Source: Notospermus geniculatus (Eukaryota > Nemertea > Pilidiophora > Heteronemertea > Lineidae). From it: a stretch of 64,000 bases of DNA. Every line of letters begins with the position of its first letter. The first letter of the stretch is position 1. The DNA lies in the NCBI GenBank assembly GCA_002633025.1, contig NMRB01000059.1, positions 333,917 through 397,916 on the forward strand, read 5' to 3'. A program made the position numbers and the translations under genes. Below are positions 22,065 through 34,665 of the stretch, in pieces. The notes below the pieces were generated by a model that made no database searches, was not told the origin of the DNA, and saw nothing but the letters and a program-made list of their open reading frames with translations.

Positions 22065-22532
22065 CACGGGGGCCATACCAACATCGAATTTGCCGTCTGC
22101 AGCGTTCCTCAATACAATTTCTTGACAGACATGCGAGAGCAAAAGCTATATTTCTTGCACCACTGTTCACTGGCATGACATCATCCCAAGCATCAATTGT
22201 CATCGCCCAGAAAAATGTGAGTCATGGGCGGAAATCAAGATATGTTTGCCTCAATATAAAATGTTTTTCTACGTCATTTATCGCATCCATACCATCAATT
22301 GAGACATAAAGAAACATAAGTATAATTTACCTTGTTTGAATTTCCTGAGACCACCCAGTGTGTTTGCCTTAAACGGTGGTCTGGGTGTGCTTGTTTAGAA
22401 AATACTTGTTATCATCAAAAAGTTTGTTTATTTAATTGAAAAATGAATTCCGCAAGGGAGATGATCGCCAACGTGGTTTGCCAGAAGTCGCTACCGAAAT
22501 TCAAAACCTCATGTCCAGGTGTGCTGGCGATC

Positions 22533-22810
22533 GGTGCCTTATGCGAGGGTCCGTAGGTTCGAGTCCGGAAGGAAGCAATGTCTTTCACCTTAGAAAGCTG
22601 TTACTATTTCATTGTCCAGGTGTGAAAGGAATGGTGGTCCTAGGAATGCAGGTCTGCTGCGTCATTATCTGCTTGCTGTTGGAAGGTTAACTTGCGTTGT
22701 CATGGTTTCTATAGCCATATACGTTGTATCAAAGATAGATATTTTCTATTCTTGGTTGCATCTAATTAATCCCTCGTTGAACGATGAAATAGCTTAGGCG
22801 TTGCCAGGGT
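22533..22810 (+). repeat. tRNA-like fragment followed by truncated GGTGTGAAAGG MITE
   Basis: TTATGCGAGGGTCCGTAGGTTCGAGTCC contains a B box; the same segment, ending CTTTCACCTTAGAAA, recurs at 27127-27190. The MITE starts at 22617. Confidence 0.55.
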
Positions 22811-23124
22811 TTCCAGAGGGGGAGGTCGTTTTCTAAGTCTATAAGGGGTTTCACGGTCAGTTTTGAATATGTTTTTTTTTCAGCTCAGGGAATTTTCACG
22901 GCCATAAATTGAAATAGTTTTCCTCAAAGGGGGGGGGGGGAGTCCCCGTATCGCGGCCGCGTCCCTCCGATACGGGGGTATTTTAAGGAAGATTCCTGTC
23001 GCACCGGTCAATCGGTTTGCGGCCAGATCTGTCTGAATGCAGCTCAAATTTATGGCCTTAGCTAGCTTAGGGACCGACCCCGTCGTCTTTTCATGCAGAT
23101 GTTGGCCGAAAAATGGCAAAAAGT

Positions 23125-23291
23125 GGGTTTTGCCCCCCCCCCGAAATTGCACTGATGCCGGACATATGCCGTGCATTCAGCCAACAAAGCTGTAAAATCG
23201 ACAGCGAAATTCTGGAACTTGGCGCAAATTTCAATGTTCAGTTCCTAGCACAGGGTGCCCCTTCTTTTCCCAAATCCCGGATTCGCCCCTG
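23125..23291 (+). mobile_element. CAGGCGCGGATC-family MITE, degenerate copy 4
   Basis: Shares CCAACAAAGCTGTAAAATCG and the TCCCGGATTCGCCCCTGG end; the 5' end is eroded. Confidence 0.6.
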
Positions 23292-24011
23292 GCATATCAT
23301 TCCAATTTCTGATAAACCTTATCACTTTATTTCTCAAAAACATATCATGTATGGTAATAGTGTCTTCCTTTCTGTAGCTCAAGGGGTCTACGCAATGATC
23401 GAATCAATCCGTGTCATTTGGTAAGCGGTCACAGACGCCGCAAATAAAATACTCACTGATTGCGAGAGAAAACATCTACAGCTCTGAATAAACATGGAAA
23501 GAGTTATCGAGGACAGTTCGGATGGACTATGTCAGCTGTCGTGACAGTGGCCTTACGGTCGGGTGGGTTGGGAAAACGCCCAAGGGTGTGGCGGGGTCGA
23601 GTTGATGGACCCGGGCTCGGGGCTGGAAAGTGGCGCTTGTTTATCTTCAACCAAGAAGCTTTTGTTTCTGGCGGAGGTGTTGTTTTATTTGACTGCTTTT
23701 AGCGTGGTGATGGGATGTGATCTTAGGTGGGGTTGCAAGAACGCATTGATCGAATTTGTCCCCTGTTGATTGGCTCAAGCATGCAGGTATTCATTGAGAC
23801 CTCCATGGCTCAAGTTGTAGGCCCGTGAAGACACTTGATGTCTCGAAAATTAGGCCTGTCAATGCCTGTATAGAAAGTCTGAGCAGCTACATGGGCACGA
23901 CTTTTAACGGTGATCACCGAATCCACTACGTCTAACTTGCATTCCATTGAAAAGTGCTAGGACCGGTGTAGGCGAAGAAATGGGTCCCTCTTGATAGGCG
24001 ATGGTGAATAA

Positions 24012-24238
24012 AGGGGCGTAGCTAGCCCTCCCCCGAGCAAAAAGGGACAAAGCAAATATTTCCTCTAAAAGGTAGTTTTCCCTCTTCCAGCCAAGTTACT
24101 GTTGTGTCAGATGTCGGGGAAATACATGAGAGGATGTAGAATTTCAATTCGGAAGACCCCCAGACACCCTCCAACTTCGCCTTCCAGTCTCTCAATCGAT
24201 TTTGCCCCTCTAGGCCATAAAAGCTAGCTACGCCCCTG
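24012..24238. mobile_element. 227-bp MITE with AGGGGCGTAGCTAG ends
   Basis: Inverted ends AGGGGCGTAGCTAG and CTAGCTACGCCCCT; internal match to 17440-17603. Confidence 0.8.
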
Positions 24239-24580
24239 GACGCAAGGGCCCAACGCGCCGCGTAGCGGCCAACAGCGAAGCTAGCCAAAGACTTGTCACG
24301 GGTCAATCAATAGAACTGGACTCATAGGAAATATGCACCTAATGTCCAGATGGAATATACCGGACGGTTGGTTCACGTTTTTAGTGACTGTGAACGTAGA
24401 AGGGTACATTATGTAGCGATACGCTGACAGATTTTCTGGGGACTTGCTCTGTGGATGTTGTAAAATGCGATTTTTGGAAGATTATTCTGATTTGCAACGT
24501 CATTTTTAATTAACATAAAAATATGTTGAGTAGCTGGGATATGTTTATAAACATTTATTGAGCAGCCACCGTCTTGACGT

Positions 24581-24650
24581 GGCCGGCTGGCGCATCGGTA
24601 GACCGTCCGGCTCTTAATATGGGGCGCCGGGTTCGAGCCTTGCGAGGGGA
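24581..24650 (+). tRNA. tRNA-Lys-like sequence, probably SINE head or pseudogene
   Basis: TGGCGCATCGGTAGA (A box) and GGTTCGAGCC (B box, 24630-24639), with a lysine-like CTCTTAAT anticodon region, followed by T runs. The acceptor stem ends do not pair well, so a functional tRNA is unlikely. Confidence 0.4.
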
Positions 24651-24788
24651 ATTTTTTATTTTTTTCACGTGCCAGTTTCTCTGTTTTTTTTGCTGAAAAC
24701 GTTTATTCACAGGATGAATATCTCCCCAGCCCTTCCATTTCCCTACAAATCTGCATTTGCTAACAAATACTTATAACCACAGATCCCT

Positions 24789-24851
24789 GTCAGCTGCCCT
24801 GCATTCAGAGAGACTTTTCACTAAAGTCTCTCTGAATGCAGGGCAGCTGAC
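24789..24851. repeat. Perfect 29-bp hairpin
   Basis: Arms GTCAGCTGCCCTGCATTCAG... (29 bp, exact complement) around TCACT. Confidence 0.9.
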
Positions 24852-25689
24852 TACCATCCACATTCCCCTCCCAGTCACCAAAAATATCAACACCACAACT
24901 AACGTTCAAGACTACTGGGTCGGCGAAATGGCTCAAAGACTATATGGTGAATAGCGAAAGCGGTTAGTGAGGTGAGGAGAAATGGTGAGTAAGTAGGAGA
25001 AATGGTGATGAACCGTCGGTTTTCTGTGCGTTACGGTTGATTCTTCATCCACTAGATGGGTGGCGCTGTTGCATTTTTGTTCCGTCCGATTACAAATCAT
25101 CGCGGGGGTGGTGTATCAACTGAGACAGATTGAAAGCCTATCCCTGTGCAATTTAGAAAACGAACAGATCCTCGTGCGTGCAATGAGTAAACGAAAAATG
25201 CGCCAGCGTTTGCGGAATAATCGCTAAAAATGAGCGCGAGTTTACACAGCAATGACCCAGGTATAAACAGTTGAAGCGAGCAGTAGACCGGGGCAAGTAA
25301 ACTGTTGATATAAAACAACGCAACAGTTTATTTAAACAATAATGCCAATTTTCAATGGAGTTATTAATGAAAGGAGAACATCAACATGGTAGACGAGTTG
25401 ATGGCCGAGACCACCCCGTTGAGATGACACCGTCTTCGTTTTCTTAGCTACGGCGATCAGCCACATTACATGTATTTAGCGCAGATGATCTACCCCCGTG
25501 GCGTAGCCTACATGTACCATAAAAAAATCCACGACTATTTGATACCACTTTCCATACCTTCATAGTCCAGCCACGTTGAAGGCTTATTGGCAATTGCCCC
25601 CCCCCCCATTGATCTCCTACTACACGTTTGCTTTTGGCAACCAACTGCTGGACGTTTCCATCAGTGAAAGTTGCTGGGGATTGCAGCGC

Positions 25690-26456
25690 NNNNNNNNNNN
25701 NNNNNNNNNNNNNNNNNNNNNNNNNNNNNNNNNNNNNNNNNNNNNNNNNNNNNNNNNNNNNNNNNNNNNNNNNNNNNNNNNNNNNNNNNNNNNNNNNNNN
25801 NNNNNNNNNNNNNNNNNNNNNNNNNNNNNNNNNNNNNNNNNNNNNNNNNNNNNNNNNNNNNNNNNNNNNNNNNNNNNNNNNNNNNNNNNNNNNNNNNNNN
25901 NNNNNNNNNNNNNNNNNNNNNNNNNNNNNNNNNNNNNNNNNNNNNNNNNNNNNNNNNNNNNNNNNNNNNNNNNNNNNNNNNNNNNNNNNNNNNNNNNNNN
26001 NNNNNNNNNNNNNNNNNNNNNNNNNNNNNNNNNNNNNNNNNNNNNNNNNNNNNNNNNNNNNNNNNNNNNNNNNNNNNNNNNNNNNNNNNNNNNNNNNNNN
26101 NNNNNNNNNNNNNNNNNNNNNNNNNNNNNNNNNNNNNNNNNNNNNNNNNNNNNNNNNNNNNNNNNNNNNNNNNNNNNNNNNNNNNNNNNNNNNNNNNNNN
26201 NNNNNNNNNNNNNNNNNNNNNNNNNNNNNNNNNNNNNNNNNNNNNNNNNNNNNNNNNNNNNNNNNNNNNNNNNNNNNNNNNNNNNNNNNNNNNNNNNNNN
26301 NNNNNNNNNNNNNNNNNNNNNNNNNNNNNNNNNNNNNNNNNNNNNNNNNNNNNNNNNNNNNNNNNNNNNNNNNNNNNNNNNNNNNNNNNNNNNNNNNNNN
26401 NNNNNNNNNNNNNNNNNNNNNNNNNNNNNNNNNNNNNNNNNNNNNNNNNNNNNNNN
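25690..26456. other. Assembly gap (767 N)
   Basis: Run of N. Long open frames across it are artefacts. Single ambiguous bases also occur at 3212, 17437 and 30098. Confidence 1.
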
Positions 26457-27441
26457 TCCCTATGCTAGCTACGGGCCAGCCCTAAGGGGCGGACTTGGCG
26501 GTTCGTGCTCGTGGTCAGGTCGGAACCCCCCGCGATCCGACCGCCTGCTCGGAGACAGAAAAAAAAGAAAATGACATTCCTATTCAGCGTTTTCACACAA
26601 ATTCCTAGTTTATCCATCAGTATACAAACCTTTCCCACTGGTGTCAGGTGTAAAAGACCTGATTGAAGGTTTAACGAGGTTGTTTATAAACATTTTGAAG
26701 CGACCGGAGAAATTTGCCGGCGTCGTTTAGGTGGGTGTTGATGGGCGTTTAGAGTGAGATACTAAGTACATGGTAGAAGTGATGTACCAGATGTGAGAGG
26801 GAATATGCCTGTTGGCACCACAAGAGTAAACTAATGAAGAATAACATTCAACAACTAAGTGCTGGGCAATAAACAAGGCACATAAAGCAGCAGTCGCGGT
26901 TGAATGTCGGTGAAATTGATGGGCCAGGTTACACGTACGTACGCTCCAGGAGGACTGACTTCCTATATTCCAACATGGGGAAGTCATGGGAAGTGTACTC
27001 TGCAGAATTGCAGTTGAAATCAATTGCATTTTTGACGTTGCTGGCCAGTTTACACGTTTTCCTGGAGCAGTTCGATTCGATTGCTAACCCTTACCCAGAG
27101 ACCCTTAAACCCTTCGAAGATAGATTATGCGAGGGTCCGTGGGTTCAAATCTGGTAGAAGGACGCGATGACTTTCACCTTAGAAACCCGTTTATTTCATA
27201 TTCACTTCCAAGATAGATAATGCTAACACTTTACCATAACCCTTCTAGGCCTTACCATTCCATGCCGATCATGCTAACCCCTTCTAGGCCTAAATAGTGG
27301 GACCCCAAAAGGTCTAAGACCTGCAATCAACCTTGGCTTTTATCTTTTACCGTCCTGGACCACCTTCCCAAACATTCCAATGTCAGAATTTCAGATAAAT
27401 TACTTATTTCTCGGACGTTACTGGTGTGTGGTGTAACGTTT
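26457..27441. other. Non-coding stretch
   Basis: No gene seen. Holds a tRNA-like fragment (about 27127-27190) and a short direct repeat CCCTTCTAGGCC (27240-27290). Confidence 0.6.
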
Positions 27442-30000
27442 TTGAAAGGAGCAGTCGGGAGCGTTTATCGTCAAAAGACGGCAGCAAAGTTCTAGCGGAC
27501 CAACACAAAAATTCTTCTGGTTGGTGCTCAGTCAACCATGAATGGGTCAGCTTGGCATTGAATTGGACCGTAGTGACACCTATTGGTCAACCGTCTGATA
27601 GCTCCAATCCAATTCCAACACCAGCGGACGCCAGGTGTTAGAAAAGCTGCAAAATAAACACCCGGAAGTTGTTGACTTCCGGTGCTTCGAGCAAATTTTC
27701 CGCCAATGATCAATAAACGTAGCTTTGGCACCATTAGAACAATGATAGGGTATAATAAAGAAAAAGTCGCACTGCCCTTGAAGAAGGTCTGAAGTCGAGC
27801 CTTGGTCTGAAGTACGAGGTCGCGAATAAAGCAGTTTTTTTGCTCTCTGTGACAAAATATGGAGGTCTCCCACGGCGAAGTTCAAGCAAAATAAATAGTC
27901 GGCGCAGAGCGTATACAATTTGCCAATTAAGTGAAATAACATGCAGTAGCAAAGTAAACACCCTGAGTGAGATGATTGATACTCTAAAAGCCAATTTGGT
28001 GAAACAATCGGGGCACGATGGTTAAAGTCCTGTGGGACGGAAGTATTGTGATCTTTTCTTTACTGGTCACTTCAAATTTGAGAAATGTTTTGAACGTTGA
28101 TTCTTCTGAATATGATTATCCAAATCCGGATTTCACGACCAATCACATGCTTTGATTTGCCAACTAGGAAGTGCGCATGCACAAAATCTCTGTAGAAACC
28201 AATATGGAGGGGCCGTCGAAACGATGAATAAATGTGGACTCTTTGGGTTCATGACTTCCTAGGTACCGGTACCGGTAGTCAGTTCATCCCAATGCATTGT
28301 TATATTCAACATCGGAGAAAAAAACAGGTGTTTTTGTTCCCCGATTACCGAAATATACCGCCGTCGAAAGCCTTCACCATATCAAATAGATGCTCCAACC
28401 AGGTGACGCGTGCGTTTTCGTTTCATTTGATTCCACCATATACAAACAACCCCTGGTCTTAGCGACACCCTCGCCCCAGGAAGCTATCGCGTATGTGCTA
28501 AGTGCATCGAGTGTTATGATATTCACCTCCGGTGACGAGGTTGGAAATCCGAAGATAGAAATCCAGCTGCTTTTATCTGCATTGTCTTCTATCCAATTTC
28601 ACCATTTGTTAGCTAAATAAGCAATTTACTCGGCAAATAACCTGCGCAAATAATAATGGGCAAGTGATGGACAGTCAACAGTTTATAAGTCTTCTTGGGC
28701 CTGGGGCCTAACCCAAGTTATTAATTATAAATAGCCGCTTTGTCCAGCGTAGCGTAACTCTTGAAGTCTGCTCCTTGCCGCCATCTTTTTTTGCGTGGGA
28801 ATTTTTCATTGTTGTTGTGTACTAGGGAGGTTCAGAGTTGCTCGGTGAGTACATGTACCAACGAATAGAAGGTATCTCCCTATATCAAAATTGCATTTCC
28901 AAAGGCTGCAGTCGGCCTATTTCAACTGGATAATACTCTTCATTCCACATCCGATTGGCGTGAGGTTTTCGGCCGATATCTCCGCAGGGGATGGGTTAAA
29001 TTTGACAAACCATACATCAATCGACTTGTCTTTCTTTTCGGTATCTTCTTGCTATCTTCATTCTTTGCCTATAAGGCCGACATAACGTATCCCTTTCTCA
29101 AAACCCATTTCATTTCGCCACGATGTTCAGTGCAGTTTACACATGAGCGATGCATTGCGTCATTTCAAAATGGCCGCCATTTCGGCCGTTAACACGAACT
29201 GAGTTGGTGAAAGAACTTTTTTTATGTCACGTTTTTAGGGAAAATGACAGCGATGACGCCTGTAGCAGCAAAAAAGACAAATTATGGTGTCAAATTTGAC
29301 CCAGCCGTTGCGGAGATATCGGCTATATAAACCTCGCGCCAATCGGATGTGGAATCAAGAGTAGTTGCCATCTCCTTAAAGTTTCGCGCCCTTTCTCGTG
29401 TCAGTGAGGGCCGTAAAGTTTTTGTGAGTTATGTCCTCTGCCGCGGGACACTTGAAGTGGGATAATTTCTCCGCTGCCCCTTCAAACTGTGTCGAAGAGG
29501 CATTGAAAATTGCTCTCTAAAAACAATTTATGCTGGGTTGACATGGAAACTAGGGCGTACGAGACAGGTGGGACCCATTCGCGCGCGCAGCAGCCCTCTC
29601 ACAAAGGTTGATGCGTTGATCTTTCTTTACGGGTTATTATAATTAACAACTTGGTACAGTCAATGACCAACAGAAGTGGTGTAATATCACAGATTTTCTG
29701 CGCTTTTCATTAGAAGCCATTGACTGAGTTTTCAAGAGCTTTGAACGGTACGTTGAACGGGGAGTGCCGCGCCGCGGCGCGCTGACAAAATGGCGGAGCG
29801 TGCGTCGGATGTCGTGTGACACGCGTAGTGTTTTCTCAAATATTGACATTTAACCAGATCGACCGAAAGATAATCACTTAAAAACCGGAGGTGTAATGAT
29901 GAGATGAGTTAGAAAGTCAACGAGACCCCTGATTGTAAATACACCGCATTGTTGGTTGACTAGAGGACTATTATAATTACACAACGGAACGGTGAAGATG
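27442..30000 (+). repeat. Large repeat B, copy 1 (at least 2.5 kb)
   Basis: Matches 60601-64000 nearly base for base (GGAGCAGTC, then GACGGCAGCAAAGTTCTAGC onward), apart from insertions private to each copy. A third, 140-bp piece of its start lies at 44739-44879. The far end is not defined because copy 2 runs off the window. A 68-codon frame (- strand 29849-29643) is identical in both copies, but I recognise no protein. Confidence 0.85.
28942..29355. mobile_element. 414-bp foldback inside repeat B copy 1
   Basis: Inverted ends ATTCCACATCCGATTGGCG and CGCCAATCGGATGTGGAAT, continuing into GAGATATCGGC. Absent at the corresponding place in copy 2, where other elements lie. Confidence 0.85.
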
Positions 30001-30096
30001 GAACAAATTAAGAAGCTCGTAATCGTACTCGAGTGTGTACGTTGGATTATTGGAAGCAGAATAAAAAATGTGGCGTTCAGTTTTTCAAGAGCTTTG

Positions 30097-30413
30097 TNCG
30101 TAACCTTTAGGCAACGTCGTATATATTCATGCTCGAAAGACTGTTCAAATCTATCTATTTGAATGGTCTAAGTTACCAATTAGGCATTGGGAGTGTTGCT
30201 ACACGTTAAAGAATGAGTTGAAGCATTTACCTTACCTGATGAAGGGTTAGTCACGCTATAACAGCACGTTGAACTTCTCAAGTGATGAAAGGTATGGCGG
30301 CCATTTTTGTTTCGACATAGTATCAGTCCAGCCTGGGTGTTACCACTGGCTATACACAGGTTGGACAGGAGACCAGTCTTATCAAGGTGGGGAGGGATAA
30401 AGAGTCACCTAAT
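30097..30413 (+). repeat. Long-range inverted repeat, left arm
   Basis: Pairs with 38866-39299 on the other strand (GGCATTGGGAGTGTTGCTAC versus GTAGCAACAGTCTCAATGCC). The right copy has about 100 extra bases. Confidence 0.8.
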
Positions 30414-31148
30414 GCATACAGTCGGGCTTTACCAATGAAGGCTGGCTGATTGGCCACCCTCTCCTCGAAGGTTACGGACTGGTATTCATCATAAAACTAA
30501 TATACGGTCTGAGCGTGCACGTTCAATGACTAACACCAAAATCGCAGTGTGAGATCACAGACACCTGGCTTTGCCACTGGGGTCTAGCTCTTCCAAAAAA
30601 TCATATCAGAAGCGTCAGTGTCAGGACTTCGATTCGAAGATATCAACAGCCTGTTCTGTTGTCGGTGGTCAGCGATGCCAACCATCACCAACAGGAGGCG
30701 CTGTAGGCCTACCCGGCAGTGCCAGAACTCTGTGACCTTACAACTGCGATTTTGGTGTAGGCCTACATGCATACACGCTCCTCGTCATCATTGAACGAGT
30801 TTAACTTTTCAACCAGACTAAGATATTCAGGACCACTTGTAAATATTATAGGGTCCCCGTATGCCTGCTTTTTGCGGTATAACACAATAATTCCTCTGTT
30901 GAATATTTTTTAAATTCGGCGTCCAGAATTTCGAGACCATCTCGACCGCATTGTGGGGCGTTTATGTCGAAAGTTAGTTTGTATAAGAAAACATTGACCT
31001 GTTTAAAATAAACTTGAGGTCGATACGGTAAACAAATAATATATTTCAATTGCTTTCTAAATACTGCACTTAACAATGTCATTGTACATTAATAAAAGCA
31101 GTAAACCCATGCAACCGAAAGTATATCACAGTTTTATATCACATAATA

Positions 31149-31450
31149 GAGAATTTAAGAGATGCTCCCACTGTTAACGGTAACACACACCGCTAACGCT
31201 CTCGTTATTTTTTACATTGGGGAGGTTTAGAAATCAAACGATAAACGTAAATGTTAACGACAACGTTATTTTTGTACCGAAAATGCAATATAAAATCTGG
31301 TCAGTGTATAGTACGAAAAATAACGTTGTCGTAAAGTTTATGTTGATCGTTTGATTTCTAAACCTCCCTATTTTGTAAAATCTAGCCTTAGTCAGAAATA
31401 GTAGCGTTAGCGTTGGTGTTACCGTTTACGGAGCGATTTCTTAAACTCTC
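31149..31450. mobile_element. Foldback with a second MITE nested inside
   Basis: Outer ends GAGAATTTAAGAGATGCTCC and GGAGCGATTTCTTAAACTCTC, with GTTAACGGTAACACACACCGC inverted inside. The 149-bp family-1 MITE (31220-31368) sits in its centre. Confidence 0.8.
31220..31368. mobile_element. 149-bp MITE, family 1 copy 2
   Basis: Same arms as 1490-1638; TA follows the 3' end, while the 5' flank is TG. Confidence 0.85.
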
Positions 31451-31670
31451 GAATATGTGATGTTGCAGGACATTGGAGCACTGTCTCCATATTAGTTACT
31501 TCACGCAGGTTTCGTTGTCCTGCTGAATGACGTCATGAATCTATTTGCATATATTAGCATACATTAGCATTGCATGGTTGGACTTGGTGTTTTGAAGACG
31601 GCAAAAGATGGTTTTCCTTTACATGAGTTTCGTCATCTGCATTGCTGTACATTGCGCAACATGTTGAAAT

Positions 31671-31872
31671 CTAACTAATCCCATTTTTTGGCTACTATTT
31701 CTAGATTTATTTAACACGACGTTTCTACCAGTGTGTTCCCTGGTCGTTGTCAAGTGTACAACTGAATCTCAGTGAGGTTGTACACTTGACAACGACCACC
31801 AGGGAACACTGGTAGAAACCCTCGTCGTGTTAAATAAATCTAGGAAGAGTAGCCAAAAAATTGGATTAGTTA
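31671..31872. repeat. About 95-bp inverted repeat with short loop
   Basis: Arms include AACACGACGTTTCTACCAGT and GGTCGTTGTCAAGTGTACAAC. A partial copy lies at 55850-55945. Confidence 0.9.
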
Positions 31873-32942
31873 CTAGTATTCGAAACCTTTCTAAAATGCC
31901 ATTCAAGCAGTTCATTTTGAAATCTGACTAATCTGACACATTAACTCATATTTGCCCATCCTGAGGCAATCAGTTATCCACAAAACAGCCCAAAAACGAC
32001 ACACAGTATACAGTAAATCGGAAAGTCGTCTCCGAATATTTCGCAAATTTTCGACCCCAATCGGGGTCTTCCTCAGGCGCTATGTAAAAGAGATCCCAGA
32101 GGTGAGGCAATCAGTGGTTCGATCTTACCGCTTGCTCACTACGTCACCAGGAGCATTAAGAAGCACTTATTACATGTACGTACCTCCGGATGGTATTTGC
32201 CCCTAACGCACCAAAAGGGTTCCGTGATTTCGAAAACGGCAACAGTGCAAAAAAAACGTTGAGATATGGTGACTCCCCGAAATGAGACAACAGCCGTTCT
32301 TTTTCCCAGCATATGCCCCTTAGAATGCCATTTGCATAAGGTATACTTATGCTGGGGGAATTTTTGAAAGTCAAGCGACGCTGACAATGGGAGAGGGAGG
32401 CTGAAGTGCGTATCGGATGGCAAAGCGAAATGTTGGCAAAAGAGTGTCCCATTTTTGAGTGGTATTGTGCATTTTGGAGTGCCCTGAAAAGTGTATTATT
32501 GTTTGCAATTTACTGATCGCCGCTTGCTCTTGTGTTTACTTTGTAAACTCATTTATATTTCAATGAATTTTTCTCCACAGCCGATTTTTGATGTCCTGAT
32601 TTGAGCTCGAACGAGAAAACAACTGCATCAATTCGAAACCTTTGTGTCGCTGATGTTAATGTGTCCCGAAACTCATTTCCTGTTTTGCAAAGCCGCATAA
32701 GTGAACAGAAATGTATACTCTAGTTATACTAATGTACGGTGGGTCATTAACTTTGGGCAACAACGCCCAAACAAATCCACTTCCGGCTGATTTGCTTACT
32801 CGTTGAAATCAAAGCGTGGTTTGTTGACTCAGGTCCCACCTTCTCTAGAACCGATGCGCTATACTGGCCGAAGGCCCCGGAACAACCGGCAAAAAGCCCA
32901 TGATCTTCTCTCTTCAACCGACCGAGAACACGGGGGCTCCTA

Positions 32943-33198
32943 AAGCTAGGAACCCCCTGCTGATTTTCTGCGTTGCGACTTGCTTTGCAACTTGCTACCT
33001 GCGATTGAATACGATCGCAAGGAACTGATACCGGTCGCCGACAGATTGCCGACTGAAATTGACCACATCATCGCCATTGGTGGAAATCACGTCCAGCGAG
33101 TCCACTACGGCGATCGATGCCCAGTTGCAACGCAATCCAGTTGCAAAGAAAGTCGCAACGCAAAATCAGCTTGAAAATCAATGGTGGATTCCTAGCTT
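32943..33198. mobile_element. About 255-bp MITE, AAGCTAGGAATCC family C, copy 1
   Basis: Ends AAGCTAGG and CCTAGCTT; core GCGATTGAATACGATCGCA, then CTGATACCGGTCGCCGAC. Copies: 37389-37635, 45796-46056 (inverted), 48760-49014. Confidence 0.85.
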
Positions 33199-33409
33199 AA
33201 ATGAGTTATTTCTTGTAAACGCCATCGACTTACCTCATGACGGTCTAACAATTTTATCAGCGTTTCTGCGTGTGAATTTCCCCTCATTTTACTGCCCATG
33301 AACCGTCATGGTCTCTCTACCTGTTTATTGTCACTACGTCCCAATACATAGAAGGAAGCACTGAAAAACGGGGAACATTGGCAGGTGTTACATCGGCCAT
33401 GCTTTCCTC

Positions 33410-33622
33410 TTAAAGGACCACAGTATTGCTACTTTTTCTCGACAGCCGGCGCCACCGTGACACTCTCCAACCCAGGGACTAACTACGTTGTCGGCGACGT
33501 GACCCGATTTCCTACGTACATTTTGTAGTGCATTTTTGCAGTTCGTTTTGCTGCCGCTAGGTGGTTCCCTCTACGTCGGCAGTCAAATAACGCATTTGAG
33601 ATCCAATACCGTGCTCCTTTAA
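33410..33622. mobile_element. 213-bp MITE with TTAAAGGACCACAGTATTG ends
   Basis: Intact copy of the element that is interrupted at 2460-2880. Confidence 0.8.
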
Positions 33623-34362
33623 ATGATCCAGCAGCCAGGATATTAATTATTGTCCATTTTTAGGGCAGATAAGGGCGTAAGGCCTTCATTACTTCAACAT
33701 GACCTGAGAGGTCTTGCCATTCGCTGGACCATTGTAACTTCGAGTAGGAAATATGATCCACTCTTCAAGTTCGACCAAGGTCGACCGAACTATCAAACGG
33801 TTGTTGTTGTTTTGTGAACAATATAAGTGTTTCAACAGTTTTTATTAGATCCCACTCGAGAATAATCAAGGAGACCTCGAAATGGTTCTCATCTTATGGA
33901 CAGAACGTTGCCCGCACGTTGTCAAGGTCGTCCTTTTGCAGCGAGTGCCCTGAAAACGCGATGCTTTATCCAACGACGCCATGTCAATCGAGTACATTTT
34001 CAATAACTCGTCCATGTTATCGAAGTCATTAAAGCTATTTATGGTTTCATTGTGAAACTCAGTTTTATTAACTAGTATTCATGTCATTCAGTTTGGAAAA
34101 TGATATTCACTTTTGAGAGGGAATTATTTCGATCGTCTGCCTAGGGCACGAAGAACACACTCACACCGTCTGCTGGTGATGGTGTTCAACAAACACAATG
34201 GAACTAAATGGCCACCTTTCTGAAAACATTGTCATAGCAACGTTGACAAAACAAAATTCTGCAGGCGGTGTCCACTTTTATTTAAAGACGATCCCATATG
34301 GACAAATAAATTTCGATAAGTGAAGGTTGCGGTTATCCAAACGATTGTCGATTGTCCGTTTA

Positions 34363-34665
34363 CCTGGTCCATCTGCATTTTATAAATACCACCACTGGCA
34401 GCATCTCGTGTAAACATTGGGGCGATAAAATTGGATGAAAGATTCAGATTTGTGACCTGGCGGAAAATTGCGTTTATCTTTGGCGAGTTTAATCCAATCA
34501 AACATCGGCCCGTGCATTGTTTGTGACAAATACGTTTTGGCAATTTGTTTACAGCCAGGGGGCGTCGTCTGTGAAAAGGTCCTGATGCAGACGACCCAGG
34601 CATCCGCCGGCATTGCTAAACTTGTAACATCATCCTCGCCGTCCAAAGGAGACATTTCATTGTAG
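34363..34665 (-). pseudogene. Possible protein-coding exon with a frameshift (unidentified)
   Basis: After a good acceptor (TTATTTTACAG|CT) one frame reads YNEMSPLDGEDDVTSLAMPA through FDWIKLAKDKRNFPP. The adjoining frame then continues VTNLNLSSNFIAPMFTRDAA to MQMDQ at a GACCAG|GTAAAC donor. Both halves look protein-like in composition, but no single frame spans the exon. An ATGGCGGAC start in good context lies upstream at 34825, but I could not join it in phase. Family not recognised. Confidence 0.25.

Larger units (their letters stand above)
19402..25689. other. Gene-poor repeat mosaic downstream of GMDS
   Basis: The first part is presumably GMDS 3' UTR; a possible ATTAAA signal lies near 20254. 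The remainder is foldbacks, SINE heads and unique AT-rich DNA. I see no conserved protein. Confidence 0.6.

Noticed and set aside
24581-24650. Functional tRNA-Lys gene
   Set aside because: Boxes are present but the acceptor stem does not pair and the flanks look like a SINE; kept only as a tRNA-like feature.
25576-26574. Very long open frames across 25690-26456
   Set aside because: They consist of N codons over the assembly gap.
29643-29849. 68-codon frame identical at 63668-63874 as a conserved gene
   Set aside because: The whole surrounding repeat B is nearly identical, so frame conservation is not evidence of coding.
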